Origin: Nitrososphaeraceae archaeon
GTDB taxonomy: Archaea; Thermoproteota; Nitrososphaeria; Nitrososphaerales; Nitrososphaeraceae
DNA length: 5,537 nt
Reading direction: 5' to 3'
NCBI GenBank assembly: GCA_030038695.1
Contig: JASHSN010000551.1
Span: 1-5,537, forward strand
The position numbers were made by a program, and so were the translations under genes. A model generated the notes under the pieces. It did not search any database, was not told the origin of the DNA, and was given only the letters and a program-made list of their open reading frames with translations. Positions 1 through 4,523 of this stretch are shown piece by piece (position 1 is the stretch's first letter; the number at the start of each line of letters is the position of its first letter).

Positions 1-128
1 CATAATCCATCCCATATCAAGAAGGTCTCGCATATCTGACAGCGTTTCTGTCCTGTAGAATAACGACTAATCAGGGGGTTTCTAGGCTTCATTGCCTTAT
101 GACGCACGCATGTGCCTTTACAGACCAT
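1..128 (-). CDS. Small zinc-ribbon protein, C-terminally cut by the window edge
   Basis: The reverse strand from an ATG at 128 reads 42 codons to the window edge without a stop. The product starts MVCKGTCVRHKAMKP and continues through STGQKRCQICETFLIWDGL. Cysteines 3 and 7 (CxxxC) and 30 and 33 (CxxC) are visible, and a further pair would be expected just beyond the edge. From memory, Nitrososphaeria carry a family of roughly 65-70 residue proteins with this pattern, usually continuing with another CxxC and a basic tail. Such proteins probably bind zinc and perhaps nucleic acid; no exact function is known to me. The only other nearby ATG is out of frame and stops after two codons, so the start is clear. 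A TATA-like element lies about 75 bp upstream at 198-210. The family call rests on the Cys spacing and the QKRCQIC...W motif, without a search. Confidence 0.75.
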   Translation of the reverse strand, partial: MVCKGTCVRHKAMKPRNPLISRYSTGQKRCQICETFLIWDGL

Positions 129-452
129 TTTATTTCATTCTTTCCTTTTGTATTTCTACCGCATAGCAATCCCATGACAGAACCAATAGCAAATACAGAA
201 TATAAAAAACCGCTAACATCGGGAGATTAGATAGATATACAATATACAATTAATATAGCAATTTGACCTTATTAGTTTATCTAGTCGTGTTTCGATAGTC
301 CGTGCTGCGCTCATTTGTTTCGACAATCAACGGTACAAGTTTCGCCCCTTTATCTCTGAATAATAGAAGTCCTATTTTCGTGCTTATGCTTATCAAATAC
401 CAAACTAGATCATTCTTTATTTTTTAGATGTTCAGAGGTTTTGTAGCCAACG
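129..452. other. Gene-poor AT-rich intergenic stretch
   Basis: No convincing gene. Two short frames look mildly protein-like. On the plus strand, 174-230 gives an 18-residue peptide beginning MTEPIANTEYKKP. On the minus strand, 277-396 would give 39 residues from a TTG, containing RDKGAKLVPLIVETNERS. Neither has a clear promoter at leaderless distance or a ribosome site, so I do not call them. The stretch separates divergent genes (zinc ribbon to the left, 66-residue protein to the right) and must hold both promoters. Confidence 0.5.
198..210 (-). promoter_or_regulatory. TATA-like element for the left-edge zinc-ribbon gene
   Basis: The reverse strand reads GTTTTTTATATTC here. An archaeal transcript would start about 25 bp downstream, near 178, giving a leader of about 50 nt before the ATG at 128. 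The A/T composition fits a TATA box, but surrounding DNA is also AT-rich, so the call is weak. Confidence 0.3.
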
Positions 453-460
453 TTATATCT
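453..460 (+). promoter_or_regulatory. TATA-like box for the 486-686 gene
   Basis: TTATATCT is centred about 30 bp before the ATG at 486, which predicts transcription starting within a few bases of the start codon. A purine-rich GAGGT at 466-470 also lies upstream, but 15 nt separate it from the ATG, which is long for a Shine-Dalgarno site. Leaderless or near-leaderless translation therefore fits better. Confidence 0.4.
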
Positions 461-485
461 ACGAAGAGGTAAAGTAGTATCAACC

Positions 486-686
486 ATGTCGGAACGGGTG
501 CCATACCCTAAGTATAGTCCCAAAAGCGTTTCTGATGAAAAGAAACAAATTGTTAAGAATCTGTATATTTCTAACATTGCAGAAGAATTCGTTGCAATGC
601 AAGTTGATTTGGAGATTCCTATGGTGATAAGCATTCTAATGGAATTGGATGTATATAGAGGGAAAATAGATTATGGACGTGACTGA
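486..686 (+). CDS. Small hypothetical protein (66 aa)
   Basis: An ATG-initiated frame of 66 codons gives MSERVPYPKYSPKSVSDEKK as its N-terminus, followed by a mixed hydrophobic/acidic segment ending VYRGKIDYGRD. The N-terminal 20 residues are polar, basic and Pro-rich. Residues 21 to about 58 alternate hydrophobic and charged positions as amphipathic helices do (IVKNLYISNIAEEFVAMQ, then a VISILMELDVY stretch). It has no cysteines, signal peptide or membrane segment. A TATA-like box sits at the right distance upstream. The antisense frame at 410-634 is less protein-like and has no promoter. I do not recognise the family. The helical pattern could suit a small protein-protein or DNA-binding partner, but that is only inference. 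Confidence 0.7.
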   Translation: MSERVPYPKYSPKSVSDEKKQIVKNLYISNIAEEFVAMQVDLEIPMVISILMELDVYRGKIDYGRD

Positions 687-846
687 CACTGGTAAATTCA
701 GGAATTGCATTTGCAATAGCCACAAGGATATCATAGTCTACCTTTTCAGATCTTGTACCGAAATAACTCCGTATTCTACCAACTTAATGATGATTATTGC
801 GTAATCGTGTAAAATTGCAAAATGTAACAAACTTGATGCAGATCAA

Positions 847-1095
847 ATGAATAAGGATTCAAAGAATTTCCGAACCATACTGCTTACGTATCCCAATGTC
901 GAAAATCAATCCCCAACAAATGATAGCAATAGGTTTCCGTTAAGAGGAACGATTGACGAGATTGGTAGGGATATACAACAAATAAAAGACATGGGAGTGG
1001 ATCATATAGTATTTGGTTACAACTTTGTACCGATAGGAAGAGGCGTAGATAAGATGATAAGTCTCTCAAAAGAACTTTCAAAATATGCTAGGTAG
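847..1095 (+). pseudogene. C-terminal remnant of an LLM-class (luciferase-like) oxidoreductase
   Basis: The 82-codon frame contains FRTILLTYPNV near the start, a GTIDEIGRDIQQIKDMGVDH segment at about residues 34-53, then HIVFGYNFVPIGRGVDKM and a helical end. This matches, from family knowledge, the last strand-helix units of the TIM barrel in luciferase-like monooxygenases, flavin- or F420-dependent enzymes that usually have 280-350 residues. About three quarters of the enzyme, including the cofactor-binding N-terminal barrel, is absent. The frame is open upstream only to a stop at 802-804, and that extension (SCKIAKCNKLDADQ) adds no recognisable barrel. No TATA box or ribosome site precedes the ATG at 847. 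I read it as a 5'-truncated decayed copy. A functional small protein is possible but less likely. Confidence 0.65.
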
Positions 1096-1208
1096 TACAA
1101 CCGGATATATCATCGACTCGTTACTTTAGACAAAATATAGGTGTATTCAAGCAGCATTATCCATTCGACAACTTCTTGTTACATGAGAAGTGTTACAGGG
1201 AGGCTTAA

Positions 1209-1220
1209 GATCGTACGATC
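1209..1220. repeat. Perfect 12-bp palindrome
   Basis: GATCGTACGATC is its own reverse complement. It lies about 140 bp before the TATA box of the repeat-protein gene in a stretch without convincing coding. It could be a dimeric regulator site or chance; the flanking bases do not extend the symmetry. Confidence 0.35.
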
Positions 1221-1291
1221 ATTTCAATATTTGTCCTACTCACAGTTCAGCTCCCATTTGCCTTTACGAGTTCATGTGCGACGTTTTGCAT

Positions 1292-1300
1292 TGTGTCACA
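1292..1300. promoter_or_regulatory. Inverted repeat TGTG-T-CACA, upstream copy
   Basis: The 9-bp symmetric element TGTGTCACA lies about 50 bp before the TATA box at 1350-1360. Its half-sites (TGTG/CACA) recur in the larger inverted repeat at 1317-1337, with centres 31 bp apart, about three helical turns. That suggests a regulator bound twice on one DNA face. The binding protein is unknown. Confidence 0.35.
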
Positions 1301-1316
1301 GTACTAGCAATGGCCT

Positions 1317-1337
1317 GCATATGTGTATCACATGTGC
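1317..1337. promoter_or_regulatory. 21-bp inverted repeat next to the TATA box, candidate operator
   Basis: The arms GCATATGTG and CACATGTGC pair at 8 of 9 positions around a TAT centre. The element ends 12 bp before the TATA box of the 1380-2201 gene, where an archaeal activator would sit, close to the BRE/TFB contact region. It shares TGTG...CACA half-sites with 1292-1300. A chance palindrome cannot be excluded, but length, position and the second copy all point the same way. Confidence 0.4.
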
Positions 1338-1349
1338 TACAGAGATGTT

Positions 1350-1360
1350 TTTATATATAA
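1350..1360 (+). promoter_or_regulatory. TATA box of the repeat-protein gene
   Basis: TTTATATATAA is the strongest TATA-like element in the window. Its centre (about 1355) predicts a transcription start at about 1380-1382, on or beside the proposed TTG start codon of the downstream gene. This supports a leaderless or nearly leaderless message, or a short leader if a GTG at 1410 is used. Confidence 0.55.
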
Positions 1361-1379
1361 CGAGTAGCATGTACAACCA

Positions 1380-2201
1380 TTGTTACAAAATAAACCTTGT
1401 ATTGTAACAGTGATTGTTTTTTTGGCAATTCCATTACTTACTGGAAATGTTCTTTTCGACGTCCAAGGAGTCCAAGCAGAACGCGCCGCTGGTGTGCAAA
1501 CTGTTTTTCAAACAAATCAGGTAAATCCTCAAGCAACTACAACAAATCCAAGAACAGCAGCAACAACTGGAGTTCACATGCCCTCCGGCTATGGTACAGC
1601 AAATCAAGCAAATACAGCAAATACTAACCTGCCAGACTTTAGTCCATTTATTTACTTGAGAAGTACCATCAAAGCAGTAATCTCATCGTTTCCACTAAAT
1701 CCAATACCATTTGTTCCTCCGCATACAACAACGAATAGCCATCAAGCAAATCAAGCAAATCAAGCAAATCAAGCAAATACTAACCACAAAGCCGTTAGAT
1801 CAACCACAACAGCACACAACACAGCTTCGGTCTTCGGAGCATTTTTTCAAACAGCAGGAAAGACTACTAGTACGGCAAAAAACAATAATGCTGATGTGTT
1901 GTTCGCTGACAACAAAGGCGTTAGTTCAACCACAACAACAACGAATAGCCATCAAGCAAATACAGCAAATACAGCAAATACTAACCACAAGGCCGTTAGT
2001 TCAACAACAACAACACACAACACAGCTAATCTTGCTGATCTTGTAGCTAATCCTGCTGTAAGTCATCAGGGTCCCACTCTGGTTACCCTCACGATTGTAC
2101 TAGTGGCAGTAGATATATTAGCTGTAATAGCCATCCCCAAATACATCAGTCTTACCTGTGATCAGCAACCCGATCTCCCGGTATGTACGACCATACCGTA
2201 G
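1380..2201 (+). CDS. Secreted or membrane-anchored Thr/Asn/Gln-rich repeat protein (273 aa)
   Basis: The product has three parts. Residues 1 to about 34 look like a signal peptide or N-terminal anchor: a Lys at position 5, a hydrophobic run VTVIVFLAIPLL, and a plausible signal-peptidase site after VQA. Residues 35-232 are low-complexity, rich in Thr, Asn, Ala, Gln and Ser, with tandem (Q/T)AN triplets and a duplicated module at residues 116-149 and 186-216 (TTTNSHQAN...NHKAV...HNTA). Residues 233-257 form a hydrophobic membrane span (TLVTLTIVLVAVDILAVIAI), followed by a short tail with Cys260 and Cys269. This layout fits an archaeal cell-surface stalk or mucin-like protein; no catalytic domain is visible. 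None of its 29 Asn lies in an N-x-S/T sequon, so any glycosylation would probably be on Thr/Ser. No in-frame ATG exists upstream. TTG at 1380 gives a proper signal peptide; GTG at 1410 is the alternative. Other frames over the repeats are by-products of the repeat unit. Confidence 0.7.
   Translation: MLQNKPCIVTVIVFLAIPLLTGNVLFDVQGVQAERAAGVQTVFQTNQVNPQATTTNPRTAATTGVHMPSGYGTANQANTANTNLPDFSPFIYLRSTIKAVISSFPLNPIPFVPPHTTTNSHQANQANQANQANTNHKAVRSTTTAHNTASVFGAFFQTAGKTTSTAKNNNADVLFADNKGVSSTTTTTNSHQANTANTANTNHKAVSSTTTTHNTANLADLVANPAVSHQGPTLVTLTIVLVAVDILAVIAIPKYISLTCDQQPDLPVCTTIP
1596..1622 (+). repeat. 9-bp tandem repeat array, copy 1 (3 units)
   Basis: Three consecutive 9-mers read ACAGCAAAT, CAAGCAAAT, ACAGCAAAT, encoding Thr-Ala-Asn or Gln-Ala-Asn, and are followed by ACTAAC. 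The same unit recurs in the arrays at 1743-1778 and 1953-1979, each also closed by ACTAAC. The repeat is a multiple of three, so gain or loss of units keeps the reading frame. Confidence 0.8.
1725..1826 (+). repeat. Duplicated about 100-bp module, first copy
   Basis: It encodes residues 116-149 and includes four tandem CAAGCAAAT units at 1743-1778. It matches the module at 1935-2027 almost base for base at both ends (ACAACGAATAGCCATCAAGC, then ACTAACCACAA and GCCGTTAG). The copies differ mainly in the number and type of 9-bp units (four here, three there), as expected from slippage after a duplication. Confidence 0.8.
1935..2027 (+). repeat. Duplicated about 95-bp module, second copy
   Basis: It encodes residues 186-216. 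One CAAGCAAAT unit and two ACAGCAAAT units occupy 1953-1979. High nucleotide identity to the first copy, including silent sites, points to a recent duplication or gene conversion. A Gly-Val-Ser-Ser-Thr run just before it resembles the Ala-Val-Ser-Ser-Thr inside the module, hinting at an older partial unit. Confidence 0.8.
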
Positions 2202-2214
2202 GACTTCACTTGCA

Positions 2215-2425
2215 GATGGTCTGGAATAGCACGAGAGGGTTGGTTGCGCGATCACCAATCTGCTGTGGACCAAAGTTGGTTGTTATGCCCTACGCGCAAT
2301 TCGATAGTCCGAAGCGCAACTTTGGCAGGGGCGCTGGGACATTCATCGTTGGTAGCCGCGGGACGGTCATCTCGGTTTTCCTCTCTCCTGTGGCGAACTC
2401 GACCTATCGCCACTCCTTGCGATGG
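2215..2425. other. GC-rich islet with unidentified, possibly decayed bacterial coding
   Basis: Bases 2221-2400 contain 101 G or C out of 180 (about 56%), against about 35-37% in sampled lines on either side. The base use resembles that of the 2696-3466 gene. The longest frame over it is plus strand 2183-2497 (104 codons, containing FDSPKRNFGRGAGTFIVGSR), but its ATG lies inside the end of the preceding gene and it runs on into AT-rich DNA. On the minus strand a frame containing MTVPRLPTMNVPAPLPKLRF meets a stop and resumes. I recognise no product. A decayed piece of imported bacterial DNA is the likeliest reading. Confidence 0.4.
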
Positions 2426-2684
2426 ATAGACTTAATGTTAGTCCTTTTTCCATACGATTCTTCTGTAACTTGTCGAATAAATGGTACAGCTGTCTAAGTG
2501 TATTCACGTACAACAGAAATTAATTTTGCCTCGGCCAGATATCTAAGCATGTTGACATTCCATCAAATCTAATTAGGCAAGAACCTTAATTAATTTTATA
2601 GTAGATTCATGTAGTGGAATAGTTTTGGCAAAACTCCTCTTCCTTGTTGGATTGATTGCGATGTCGCTCAACTTTGTGAGTGAT
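2426..2684. other. AT-rich spacer upstream of the bacterial-type gene
   Basis: No gene is supported here. A TATA-like TTTTATAG near 2594-2601 would start a transcript around 2625, leaving a leader of about 70 nt before the ATG at 2696. Host-like composition sits between two GC-rich blocks, so either the blocks arrived separately or the spacer has drifted or been replaced. Confidence 0.4.
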
Positions 2685-2689
2685 GGGAG
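2685..2689 (+). promoter_or_regulatory. Shine-Dalgarno site GGGAG of the bacterial-type gene
   Basis: GGGAG lies 6 nt before the ATG at 2696, which is ideal spacing and fixes the start. Several native-looking genes in the window lack such a site and have TATA boxes at leaderless distance instead. The ribosome site therefore supports a different origin for this gene. Confidence 0.5.
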
Positions 2690-2695
2690 AAACAC

Positions 2696-3466
2696 ATGAA
2701 CGACCTGCTTGCACGGGTTATTGCCGCACATGGCGGCCTTGATCGATGGAACAAATTCGAGAAAGTGACCGCTACGTACGTCGGCGGTGGGGGCTTGTGG
2801 CCGATGAAAGACCTCGAAGCGTCGGGCAAGGTCGAGGCGACGGTCACGACGAATGAGGAAACTTGTTCCATCAGCCCGTTCGGCCAGCCAGACAGACACG
2901 CTTCTTTCACGCCCGACCGAGTTGCGATCGAAACCACCAAGGGTAACGTCGTCAGCGAGCGCTCCAATCCAAGAGCATCTTTCGCTGGTCACGTTTTGGA
3001 TACGCCGTGGGATGCGCTTGAGCGCGTGTACTTTATGGGCTACGCTATGTGGACCTACCTCACGACGCCATTCTTTATGACAATGCCAGGCTTCGAGGTC
3101 ACCGAAATCTCGCCATGGCGAGAAGGTGATGAAGTTTGGCATGGGTTGCGCGTTAAGTTTCCAAACGGAATCGCCAGCCATAGCAAAGAACAGGACTTCT
3201 ACTTTGGCGACGATTTTCTCTTTCGCCGACACGACTACCACCTCGATGTGGCCGGGGGCCATCCGATTGCGCATTATGTCTACGATTTTGTGGAGGTAGA
3301 TGGACTCCGCTTTCCGACTAAGCGCCGTGCCTACTTGCGCGGGCCACATCTGAAGCCGATTCGCGATATACTGTTGGTCTCGATAACATTTATTAAAATC
3401 CTTAGCTGGGAGCAGACTGGTGCTGATTATTTAAAATCCATTGAAACTAATGCCTTACCACCCTAA
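2696..3466 (+). CDS. Bacterial-type conserved hypothetical protein (256 aa), probable horizontal acquisition
   Basis: The protein opens MNDLLARVIAAHGGLDRWNK; the AHGGLDRW motif begins a soluble family I remember from proteobacterial and other soil-bacterial genomes, usually about 230-250 residues and of unknown function. Further family-like segments are TPWDALERVYFMGYAMWTYL (residues about 102-121), SHSKEQDFYFGDDFLFRRHD and VDGLRFPTKRRAYLRGPH. The start region vaguely recalls lipoprotein-sorting (LolA-like) proteins, but there is no signal peptide. Base composition is about 58% GC in the body, far above the neighbours. After residue about 230 (base 3386) it turns AT-rich, and the last 25 or so residues (FIKILSWEQTGADYLKSIET and beyond) do not look like the usual family end. 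I infer a transfer whose 3' end was replaced by host DNA. The long antisense frame 2573-3349 is a composition by-product. Confidence 0.7.
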   Translation: MNDLLARVIAAHGGLDRWNKFEKVTATYVGGGGLWPMKDLEASGKVEATVTTNEETCSISPFGQPDRHASFTPDRVAIETTKGNVVSERSNPRASFAGHVLDTPWDALERVYFMGYAMWTYLTTPFFMTMPGFEVTEISPWREGDEVWHGLRVKFPNGIASHSKEQDFYFGDDFLFRRHDYHLDVAGGHPIAHYVYDFVEVDGLRFPTKRRAYLRGPHLKPIRDILLVSITFIKILSWEQTGADYLKSIETNALPP

Positions 3467-3501
3467 TGCTAAAACAGGCATTGGAAGTTTACGTTTGACT
3501 A

Positions 3502-3531
3502 TTCTTTATAATACTGAATTTTCATAAAGAA
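3502..3531. terminator. AT-rich inverted repeat between convergent genes, possible terminator
   Basis: TTCTTTAT (3502-3509) and ATAAAGAA (3524-3531) are perfect 8-bp arms around a 14-nt loop. The element lies 35 bp after the stop of the plus-strand gene and 63 bp after the stop of the minus-strand gene at 3595. A bidirectional terminator would suit this place, although archaeal termination relies more on oligo-T than on hairpins, and the stem is AT-rich. Confidence 0.35.
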
Positions 3532-3594
3532 AAGCGAGTAGAAAGCGTGTCCCCGGATAGAACGAGAATAATATTAGTTCTACAGATAATATAG

Positions 3595-3756
3595 TTAATC
3601 TCCTCCCCCTGCTCCCATTCCACCACCTGTTGACTCTACCTCCCATTCTTCTAATTCCTTATCTTCCTCAGAATTGGCCGTGGTGATTGGTTTCAATGTC
3701 TCCTTTTCTATATCATCTCCTGTTACATACTTCTTTTTCGGATTTCCTTCTTCCAT
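3595..3756 (-). CDS. Small acidic protein with Gly-rich tail (53 aa)
   Basis: The ATG at 3756 opens a 53-codon frame: a basic start MEEGNPKKKYVTGDD, a strongly acidic middle (SEEDKELEEWEVES, residues 29-42) and a glycine tail GGGMGAGGGD. It has no cysteines, signal peptide or membrane span. A TATA-like box (3779-3788) is centred 28 bp before the ATG, so the message is probably leaderless, and a palindrome sits between them. The composition suggests an intrinsically disordered protein, possibly a binding partner of a basic protein or nucleic-acid machinery; this is inference. Similar short acidic Gly-tailed proteins occur, as I recall, in Nitrososphaeria. The protein-like composition and the promoter placement make it a convincing gene. 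Confidence 0.7.
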   Translation of the reverse strand: MEEGNPKKKYVTGDDIEKETLKPITTANSEEDKELEEWEVESTGGGMGAGGGD

Positions 3757-3757
3757 A

Positions 3758-3778
3758 CTAACAGTTAATAGCCGTTAG
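3758..3778. promoter_or_regulatory. 21-bp near-palindrome between TATA box and start codon, candidate operator
   Basis: The element begins CTAAC and ends GTTAG, and 8 of its 10 base pairs are symmetric around a central T/A. It occupies exactly the space between the TATA box (3779-3788) and the ATG at 3756 (minus strand). A bound protein there would block the polymerase, as archaeal repressors do. The regulator is unknown. Confidence 0.4.
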
Positions 3779-3788
3779 AATATACATA
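3779..3788 (-). promoter_or_regulatory. TATA box of the acidic small protein
   Basis: The reverse strand reads TATGTATATT, centred 28 bp before the ATG at 3756, the spacing expected for a leaderless archaeal message. Confidence 0.5.
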
Positions 3789-3933
3789 AGTTGTGATTCT
3801 TAACACGTAGGGTGTGTTTTAGTGAATGTTAATTTTCTAGGTACTAAATTGGATGAATACCCTAATTTGTATCTCTTTTTTCATCGAATATAATTCTCCA
3901 AATGAACTCAACCCATCAACCAACCCATGAAGT

Positions 3934-4020
3934 TTAACTCCAATTTACAAAGTCTGTATCCAGTGGTCCTTCGATATTATTAGAATGTAACATCTGTTTT
4001 GGAATTTGATGTTCAGACAT
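3934..4020 (-). CDS. Very small protein (28 aa)
   Basis: The frame from ATG at 4020 reads MSEHQIPKQMLHSNNIEGPL and ends DTDFVNWS before TAA. The amino-acid mix (charged start, SEH, Pro, acidic stretch, terminal Trp) looks like a real short protein. A GGAG sits only 1-2 nt before the ATG, too close for ordinary ribosome use, so translation may depend on the gene upstream, whose stop is 51 bp away on the same strand. It could be a genuine small protein co-transcribed with the 4072-4299 gene, or the surviving start of a longer decayed gene. I do not recognise it. Confidence 0.45.
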   Translation of the reverse strand: MSEHQIPKQMLHSNNIEGPLDTDFVNWS

Positions 4021-4071
4021 TCTCCTCTACGCCTTATAGGTGGTATGACAGACGTGTTCGCGAATTATATG

Positions 4072-4299
4072 TCACAGATCTCTGTCCCTAGCATTGGCCG
4101 ATTCTTCGTCCAAAAGATCTCTATTAACTGTTATTCGCTGACCGCAGGATGGACAATATGTTACATTATTGTAAACGCGGGGTAAATCATTATCTCCCAT
4201 AATACGCAAACCATAATACTCTTGACCTGGTACCGGGAATATAGTGCCGTCATTTATCATTTCCCGCATGCTTTCACAGCATGGGGCTATACTGGCCAT
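4072..4299 (-). CDS. Small zinc-binding-type protein with CC...CPSCG motif (75 aa)
   Basis: The frame from ATG at 4299 reads MASIAPCCESMREMINDGTI and contains YCPSCGQRITVNR at residues 48-60. Cys7, Cys8, Cys49 and Cys52 supply four thiols for one zinc site; CPxCG is the classical zinc-ribbon knuckle, and a CCexM start paired with a later CPxCG recurs in small phage and bacterial zinc proteins. The residues after the knuckle are polar and charged (LDEESANARDRDL). A TTTAAAT box is centred 28 bp before the ATG, so the message is probably leaderless. The paired knuckles could bind nucleic acid or protein; the precise role is unknown. It heads a run of three small minus-strand genes reaching to 3595. 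Confidence 0.7.
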   Translation of the reverse strand: MASIAPCCESMREMINDGTIFPVPGQEYYGLRIMGDNDLPRVYNNVTYCPSCGQRITVNRDLLDEESANARDRDL

Positions 4300-4302
4300 T
4301 AC

Positions 4303-4334
4303 AACCTTTTACAAAATAAAGTGATTTAAAGGTT
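4303..4334. promoter_or_regulatory. Shared TTTAAA promoter core inside an inverted repeat
   Basis: ATTTAAA (4324-4330) acts as a TATA-like box for the minus-strand zinc-type gene (centre 28 bp before 4299). Because it is symmetric, it also lies 23 bp before an ATG at 4351 on the plus strand. AACCTTT (4303-4309) and AAAGGTT (4328-4334) are perfect 7-bp inverted arms that partly cover the box. A two-way promoter with an operator is possible; the AT-rich context makes chance symmetry plausible. Confidence 0.35.
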
Positions 4335-4350
4335 ATTAGCAGAATTCGTC

Positions 4351-4514
4351 ATGAAAATACGGCTTCGATTAATGTCTCTCTGGTTTGCTACTCTAGGGAG
4401 TATGTGTTCCAATTTATCACTAAGTTTGAAAATCAATCATGGCATATAGAACTCGTCGCACAAGACAGGATCCGTCTTACTGATGCAGGAAAGAAATATT
4501 GTAATTCGTTCTGA
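4351..4514 (+). pseudogene. Probable frameshifted winged-helix-type remnant
   Basis: An open frame runs from 4320 to the TGA at 4512-4514 without any ATG. It ends FENQSWHIELVAQDRIRLTD followed by AGKKYCNSF. The pattern of a short strand, a turn and then RIRLTDAGKKYC resembles the wing and final helix of archaeal winged-helix DNA-binding proteins. A neighbouring frame has an ATG at 4351 (MKIRLRLMSL...), 23 bp after a TATA-like element, but stops at 4449. Removing two bases from the CTCTCT run near 4370-4380 would join the two into one 53-residue protein. I read this as a small transcription-factor-like gene broken by dinucleotide slippage, or a decayed C-terminal piece. The family assignment is tentative. 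Confidence 0.4.
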
Positions 4515-4523
4515 AATTTCTCT

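Noticed and set aside
291..302. 12-bp exact repeat TTCGATAGTCCG, also at 2300-2311, considered as an attachment-site pair
   Set aside because: In 5.5 kb about one 12-bp match is expected by chance, and no integrase or tRNA gene is nearby.
277..396. Minus-strand frame containing AKLVPLIVETNERS
   Set aside because: It has only a TTG start, no promoter at leaderless distance and no ribosome site; short frames of this kind are expected in AT-rich DNA.
704..717. ATTGCA-TT-TGCAAT inverted repeat after the 486-686 gene as a terminator
   Set aside because: The loop of two bases is too tight for a hairpin and no oligo-T follows.
690..783. Minus-strand open stretch with RSEKVDYDILVAIANAIPEF
   Set aside because: It looks protein-like but has no start codon and ends inside the antisense of the 486-686 gene; probably chance, or too decayed to call.
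1141..1407. 88-codon plus-strand frame before the surface-protein gene
   Set aside because: It runs through the palindromes and TATA box of the downstream gene, starts with a weak codon, and has a Ser/His/Cys-rich composition unlike a protein.
1711..2046. 111-codon plus-strand frame with QIKQIKQIKQI repeats
   Set aside because: It is the shifted reading of the 9-bp repeats inside the surface-protein gene; the main frame has a signal peptide and a membrane span.
2573..3349. 258-codon antisense frame on the minus strand opposite the bacterial-type gene
   Set aside because: It mirrors a GC-rich coding region, has no ribosome site or promoter, and reads as low-similarity sequence, while the plus frame shows recognisable family motifs and a Shine-Dalgarno site.
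3909..3928. Direct repeat CAACCCAT as a possible CRISPR-like or regulatory repeat
   Set aside because: There are only two copies, 4 bp apart, of 8 bp each; no array or spacer structure.
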